Assembly: GCA_964030785.1 (NCBI GenBank)
Contig: OZ034979.1
Location: forward strand, 36,630,484 to 36,694,483
DNA from: Siderastrea siderea
Lineage: Eukaryota; Cnidaria; Anthozoa; Scleractinia; Rhizangiidae
Direction of reading: 5' to 3'
DNA: 64,000 nt
Under the pieces are notes generated by a model, which was given only the letters and a program-made list of their open reading frames with translations, was not told the DNA's origin and did not search any database. A program made the translations under genes and the position numbers. Of the stretch, positions 59,754 to 64,000 are shown piece after piece (the stretch's first letter is position 1; every line of letters begins with the position of its first letter).

Positions 59754-61538
59754 CTATCTATATTCAACAAATAATAATAAATTTTCTTTTACATGTGTTA
59801 GTTGTGTTTCATCCGTCATAAACATTGATATTACATAATAAATTCCAATATCATGATTAATATCGAAGTTTTGTTCTTTTTTTCTTATATCAGTTGAGTT
59901 GAACCTATGCACAGAAGATTTTGTTGAATCATTAGGATCTTCCTTTTTCAAAAAAAGACTAATTGTATTATATTGACTTTGGTTTGTTTCATATATTATT
60001 TTAGCTTTTAATAATACATTATTTTTATTCATAATTATTTTTTTAAGACTATTAAATGAAAAATCGCCATTACCTTTTTCTTTTTTATGAAAACCATGAA
60101 TATAATGAACGGGGCCAATCAAATTATGTCCGTTTAAAGAAAGATCTGTTTCCATTACCATTTTCCCGTTTTCAATAACAAAAGCGGTGTCATAGACACT
60201 TGGGTCAACGTTTGAAAGTGTTTCTTTAACGCCATAAACAATTAAATGACCAATTGTTAAAAAATGATGGATTACTGACTGTACCGTGCAGATCGAGATA
60301 AAGGTGTTGTGGGGGTGAGCTACCCTATCTGTGAAAATTGATAACTGTTTTGGTGTACTTCTCGAATGTTTTTGTTGCATAATTAGAAATTGAAATCGTC
60401 GTAGCTTGGGGTGTAACACTCAACTCATTCATTTCCGGCGGAAACCATTCAACGATCAGTGTGTAATAACCAACCGGAAGTTTATATAAGTTAAAACCGA
60501 GGCGTGACCGGTACTGGTTGGGTGAGTCTTTTTCAAACAAGAGTTGAAGTTGGTAAGCTTTTTTATTAATTTGATGTGGAAAATTGGGAAAATCGTTAAT
60601 ACCCAAAACCTTGATATTGTTTTCACTCGAAGATTCATCAGTGTCTTCCATCAAGTATCTGAAGGCGTCTCTTTTTTGTCCCGAGTTAATAATCTGAGAT
60701 TCATGAATTTTTTGAGTGACAAGATCTTTCGTAGACGTTATTTCATTTTGCATAAAGGCAACATTAACTGCGGATTTAGAATCTCTGTAATCGGTTTGTA
60801 AGTTAACAATTTTATTGTTATTTAAATTAAGTCTCCAGTCATATTGTTACTGCCATCAAATTTGAGAAACTTTTTGTTTGTTACGTCATCAATTCTGTAG
60901 TTAACAAACTCGACACATGCAGCGTCTCTTTTGTTTGATGGGAGATCAAGATTGATAATTGATTTATTTTTCATATCAATATCAGCTCCTTTATCCAGTT
61001 TTTTTGCAAGCTGATTATCGACATACTTTTTGTTTGTGGCTTGATCTGCCTGTACTGGGTCTTTTACGTTGTAGATTGTATTATTGTTCATATCAATGCT
61101 TGCTTCCATTTTTCCGCCTTCCTTTTTCGAAAGAAAGATATTTCTCGTGTCTTGATAGTTTATTACCTTTGTTAGATCACCGTGGACAGGATAAGGGTTG
61201 CTTTTTAATCGCAAAATATCGTACTTATTTTGCATGTCAATATTAGCAGAACCGCTGGCACTACCCTGAGGACCAGCATCGCCTTTATCACCCTTGTCGC
61301 CCTTGTCGCCCTTATCACCTTTTAAACCCTGTGACCCTTTCTGTCCTTGGAGACCAATCGGACCTTGTGGTCCTGTGGCACCTTTTTCACCCCTTGGTCC
61401 ACTTGGGCCTTGTAGTCCCGCTGGACCTTTGTCACCCTTCGGCCCAGGAGGACCCTCAGGGCCAGGAGGACCCACTTTTTCACTTTCTCTCGTCGTAGTA
61501 TGGCTAGTTCCACCTATTTGGCTGTTAATATACCCCAT
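59754..61538 (-). pseudogene. Collagen-type fibre protein, broken by two frameshifts
   Basis: The N-terminal open frame (61,538 to 60,822) starts [20 protein letters not shown]. It has about 20 collagen Gly-X-Y triplets ([16 protein letters not shown] type, repeated GDK). Then come phage-tail-like repeats ([40 protein letters not shown]). Near 60,822 the frame shifts by one base and continues in frame 60,753-60,325 (LQLLFEKDSPNQYRSRLGF...YTLIVEWFP). A second shift near 60,325-60,345 leads into 60,330-59,754. Such proteins are thought to be attachment fibres. The breaks leave only the shaft part open. Confidence 0.8.
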
Positions 61539-62170
61539 TATATATCTTCATCAAAATTTTTTTTCATTAATTTCTGGGGTTTGTCATAGTAAAGGAAAGA
61601 ATATTTTTCATCGGTGGCGCGATCTAAAACCTCATGATTCACACCTATTTCGTTTGCAATTCGTTTGTTTTCTTTTGGATCTAATCTGAAAATACAAAGA
61701 TGGCTGCAGTTAACACGGATGTCTTTTGGCACCTTGTAAAAGGTTTGAGAGAGGTAAATAACGCAGCAGTTTTTGTGCCGCCCGTTGATAAAATAATTAA
61801 TGATATCGTTTTGGTTTTTTTCGCAAACAAGATCATCAAAAATAACTATTTTTTGGTTGTCCACCGGAAGCTCTTCGAGTGGAATGATTTCATCACCATG
61901 AGCCTCGATAACATTATAACCAACCTTGGGGTTGATTTTTTCAGCAAAGACCTGCAAAAGAGACTGATATTTATTCTGGTGCAGGTTTTTTGAAAAGAGG
62001 TAAATTTGATCATACTCCAACAACTCATAAAGCATATGCAGTAATGTGTTTGTTTTACCAGATTTACTGGGTCCACAAATTAACATCCGAAAAACATCTG
62101 CTGGCATGCAAGGGTGACCTTGTTTGTAGTTACTCTTGGAAGAACCTGGGTCATAATTTGGAATCTTCAT
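61538..62170 (-). CDS. A32/FtsK-HerA-type packaging ATPase (element 2)
   Basis: 210 aa. Walker A is [12 protein letters not shown] (about residues 31-42), Walker B is [13 protein letters not shown] (about 104-116), and the following strand is [18 protein letters not shown]. It matches the element-1 ATPase in order and motif but is strongly diverged. It overlaps the fibre start by one base and diverges from the capsid-type gene across a 35-bp gap. Intact. Confidence 0.92.
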   Translation of the reverse strand: MKIPNYDPGSSKSNYKQGHPCMPADVFRMLICGPSKSGKTNTLLHMLYELLEYDQIYLFSKNLHQNKYQSLLQVFAEKINPKVGYNVIEAHGDEIIPLEELPVDNQKIVIFDDLVCEKNQNDIINYFINGRHKNCCVIYLSQTFYKVPKDIRVNCSHLCIFRLDPKENKRIANEIGVNHEVLDRATDEKYSFLYYDKPQKLMKKNFDEDI

Positions 62171-62205
62171 TTTTTTTTTCGCTTCTATATATTAACGCTG
62201 GAAAT
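62171..62205. promoter_or_regulatory. 35-bp divergent promoter gap
   Basis: Only 35 bases lie between the two divergent start codons (62,170 minus and 62,206 plus). They contain a T-run and TATATATTAA, which can serve as a TATA box in either direction. Both promoters must overlap the genes themselves. Confidence 0.5.
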
Positions 62206-63189
62206 ATGTCGATGAAAAAATGGCGTCAGTTGGCTGAAGAAAAGTCGGTGGTTGATCAGCAAACAGAAGAAATTCACCAAAAATTCAGAATGGATAAAAT
62301 AAACAAAGAGTTTCGTCAGCTTTCAGGAGAAGAGTTTTTTAGACCAATTACAAAAAGGCTTGATGAAAAGAGCAGCACCACTGTGGAAGAAGAAGAAGAG
62401 GAGGAGCAGGAAGTTCCTGATTACACAATGGATGAATTTGACGAAACTTACCCTTTTGGTGATGAATTCAGACCGGATGCGCCAACACCAGCACCATCAC
62501 CAACACCATCACCATCACCACCACCATCACCACCACCACCCTCATATCAAGAAGTTGTTGATGATGATGATGATGATTTTCCACCACCACCCCAAACGCT
62601 GATGGAAGAAAAAAAATCCACACGTAAAGAGTGGGGGAAGTCGGAACCGGTTAAAACAGAATATTCCCATGAATCAACCCTATTGCAAACAGTTAATCAA
62701 CTGATTATGAAATTTGGAAATAATCCCAATTACAGAGTAAAAAGTAAAAATTCTCCATTATATGGTTATTCAATTGAGGACCTCAAAAAAGTAAGAGATG
62801 GAATTTTTGCGAAAAGAGGGGTAACAAAAACAGTTTTTGAGAAACAGTTACAGGCGGGGAAGTATAGACTGAAGTCCATTCCCCCACAAGAAAAAAGAGA
62901 AATCTCCAAAACTCCTCTTGAAAAAGCTGTCATGAGCCAAAGACCCGCTTTTGAACTTTCTGACAATGAAGATGACTTTTCTGAACAGGATTGGGAAATC
63001 GAAGGAAGTGGCATCGCTGGTGAAGCTGAATTGATCGACCAACTTCATTTGAGTTTAGGATCGATAAAAGCAGGAAACAGCTCAATAAAACTTAAAAAAC
63101 AGGTATTTTATCTGCTTGATTCACTAGTTGAACTTGGTACAATTAATGAAAAGGAAAAGAAAAAAATTATTTCTGATTATATACAATGA
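62206..63189 (+). CDS. Capsid-associated protein with PPSY motif
   Basis: 327 aa from the ATG at 62,206 (MSMKKWRQLAEEKSVVDQQ); the open frame further upstream overlaps the ATPase gene on the other strand and is ignored. A charged N-terminal coiled helix is followed by an acidic EEEEEEE run. A Pro/Ser-rich stretch then ends in PPPPSYQEVVDD, then DDDDD-FPPPP. The C-terminal half is helical (TLLQTVNQLIMKFG, YSIEDLKKVRDGIF, SIKLKKQVFYLLDSLVELG). PPxY motifs bind WW domains of NEDD4-type ligases, and adenovirus protein VI uses the same PPSY. Likely an internal virion protein. It overlaps the penton-like start by four bases. Confidence 0.7.
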   Translation: MSMKKWRQLAEEKSVVDQQTEEIHQKFRMDKINKEFRQLSGEEFFRPITKRLDEKSSTTVEEEEEEEQEVPDYTMDEFDETYPFGDEFRPDAPTPAPSPTPSPSPPPSPPPPSYQEVVDDDDDDFPPPPQTLMEEKKSTRKEWGKSEPVKTEYSHESTLLQTVNQLIMKFGNNPNYRVKSKNSPLYGYSIEDLKKVRDGIFAKRGVTKTVFEKQLQAGKYRLKSIPPQEKREISKTPLEKAVMSQRPAFELSDNEDDFSEQDWEIEGSGIAGEAELIDQLHLSLGSIKAGNSSIKLKKQVFYLLDSLVELGTINEKEKKKIISDYIQ

Positions 63190-63947
63190 ACTTTGACATA
63201 CTGCTTGACTCAAGCCTTGCAAAACTAGAAAGAGGTGGAGAACGAAATGTTTCACATGATTTCACAGTACATTTTCATCCTCCGATCGAATTGGGACCAG
63301 GAAACTATAAAGCTGCGCTTAACAGACTTATCACAATGAGTTACTCATGGAATAATATCGATTCTCGCTATGATAACAACAAAATTCGCTGGAAGAAAAA
63401 AACAGAACAAACGTGGAAGACCTTAACTTTCCCGAATGGTATGTATGATAACAAAAGAATCAACACATTTATTCAGCAACACACCGGTAAAGTAGATCCG
63501 ACAAACAAAGACAGTGATTACATTTTCACTATATATTTCGATATGTCAATTTACAGGGTTGTGACTTTGGTACATAACGATTATGAGCTTGACTTTTCTC
63601 AAGGAAATTTTGCTGAATTGCTTGGTTATGGCAAAAATATCTTGAGTGGAGATGTTGTTGGAAGGAAAGTTCCAAATATCACAAGAAGTGTTGATTGGGT
63701 ATATTTGCACTGCGATCTTATCTCACGCCGAACAAACAATGTTTCAAGCGATGTGTTATACAGTTTCTCAACATCAGATCTTCAGGTTAGCTATCCATTT
63801 CGAAAAGAGCCGCGTCGACTTGAGTGGCAACCTGTGAATAGAAGTTATATAAATGAAATAAGGGTTTGGGTGACAGATGGAAGAAACAATATCCTGGATC
63901 TCAACGGGACAGACATTGCAATAAGCTTAATGATTGAAAAAGAGTAA
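63186..63947 (+). CDS. Penton-like minor capsid protein (element 2)
   Basis: 253 aa, starting MNFDILLDSSLAKLERGGER, with a beta-rich body: HDFTVHFHPPIELGPGNYKA, YDNKRINTFIQQH, VDWVYLHCDLISRR and INEIRVWVTDGRNNILDLNG. The pattern of ...HPPIxLxxxxYxxAL near the N-terminus and V-W-V-T-D-x-x-x-N-x-x-D-L near the C-terminus is that of Polinton/adintovirus penton-like single jelly-rolls. It is unlike the element-1 pentons in sequence. The ATGA overlap with the upstream gene suggests coupled translation. Intact. Confidence 0.82.
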   Translation: MNFDILLDSSLAKLERGGERNVSHDFTVHFHPPIELGPGNYKAALNRLITMSYSWNNIDSRYDNNKIRWKKKTEQTWKTLTFPNGMYDNKRINTFIQQHTGKVDPTNKDSDYIFTIYFDMSIYRVVTLVHNDYELDFSQGNFAELLGYGKNILSGDVVGRKVPNITRSVDWVYLHCDLISRRTNNVSSDVLYSFSTSDLQVSYPFRKEPRRLEWQPVNRSYINEIRVWVTDGRNNILDLNGTDIAISLMIEKE

Positions 63948-63974
63948 AGTTTTTTGTTGGTATAATATACAATC

Positions 63975-64000
63975 ATGAATCATCCGAGCGAGTGGGCAAG
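63975..64000 (+). CDS. Start of next gene, probably the major capsid protein
   Basis: An ATG at 63,975 opens MNHPSEWA and runs off the window. The position right after the penton-like gene and the short S-E-W start fit the major capsid protein of this class, but only eight residues are visible. Confidence 0.4.

Larger units (their letters stand above)
56441..64000. mobile_element. Polinton/adintovirus-like element 2 (right end outside window)
   Basis: This block is AT-rich and compact and encodes a packaging ATPase, a penton-like protein, a collagen-type fibre, a SLATT-like 2TM protein and the start of a further capsid-type gene. Codon and base use differ strongly from element 1, so it is a separate lineage and not a rearranged part of it. 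Genes diverge from a 35-bp gap at 62,171-62,205. The fibre is broken by two frameshifts, so the copy is decaying. Confidence 0.85.

Noticed and set aside
60822..61538. Host collagen gene
   Set aside because: No introns, short shaft, phage-tail-like repeats after the shaft and viral neighbours on both sides.
61294..61689. Plus-strand Pro/Gly-rich ORF opposite the fibre gene
   Set aside because: Antisense of the collagen triplets; the minus-strand frame has the viral fibre layout.
61990..62205. Extended N-terminus of the PPSY protein
   Set aside because: It runs antisense through the ATPase start; the ATG at 62,206 begins right after the divergent gap.

Overview
The window looks like nuclear DNA of a cnidarian, most likely a stony coral. 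That is an inference from the tRNA-derived SINEs and their tails, the DIRS, Penelope and non-LTR retroelements, the foldback and cut-and-paste DNA elements, a spliced host gene, and two blocks of virus-like genes of the Polinton/adintovirus class. There is no bacterial or organellar gene organisation.

Region 1 (1 to about 14,880) is a compact, GC-rich virus-like block that runs off the left edge. It carries a packaging ATPase, an adenain-type cysteine protease, a double-jelly-roll-type major capsid protein, two tandem penton-like paralogues and a retrovirus-like integrase with a chromodomain, split by one TGA. It also has many small Arg-rich virion-type proteins sharing RQRGG/MRGG motifs, a GRF-type zinc-finger protein, a SLOG-like Rossmann protein, a SLATT-like two-helix membrane protein and a protein with two RING-like fingers. 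Capsid and packaging genes lie on the minus strand, many with their own TATAAAAAGG-like boxes. A tRNA-like gene with pol III boxes and a T9 terminator sits between the protease and ATPase genes. The right edge is marked by five 69-bp tandem repeats. No DNA polymerase is in view; it may lie beyond the left edge.

Region 2 (about 14,900 to 32,500) is AT-rich and transposon-filled: LINE 3' ends, two Penelope-like elements with inverted arms (one with two clear hammerhead ribozymes), a 116-bp TTAA-flanked MITE inserted into one arm, a foldback element with transposase HTH remnants, microsatellites and SINEs.

Region 3 (32,600 to 44,700) holds a two-exon host gene on the minus strand for a 271-aa type I membrane protein. 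Its promoter/first-exon segment is duplicated in tandem (34,465-36,890 and 37,275-44,690). The second copy is swollen by DNA transposons whose empty sites are still visible in the first copy.

Region 4 (45,190 to 56,140) contains a decayed non-LTR retrotransposon, a second copy of a dispersed repeat also seen near 23.3 kb, a minisatellite and a DIRS-type retrotransposon.

Region 5 (about 56,440 to 64,000) is a second, AT-rich and clearly different Polinton/adintovirus-like element running off the right edge. It has an F-box-like/Cys-rich gene pair, a SLATT-like two-helix protein, a frameshifted collagen-type fibre, a packaging ATPase, a capsid-associated protein with a PPSY motif, a penton-like protein and the start of a further gene, probably the major capsid protein. 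Together the two elements give an internal comparison: both encode the two-helix membrane protein, an ATPase and penton-like proteins, while the accessory genes differ.
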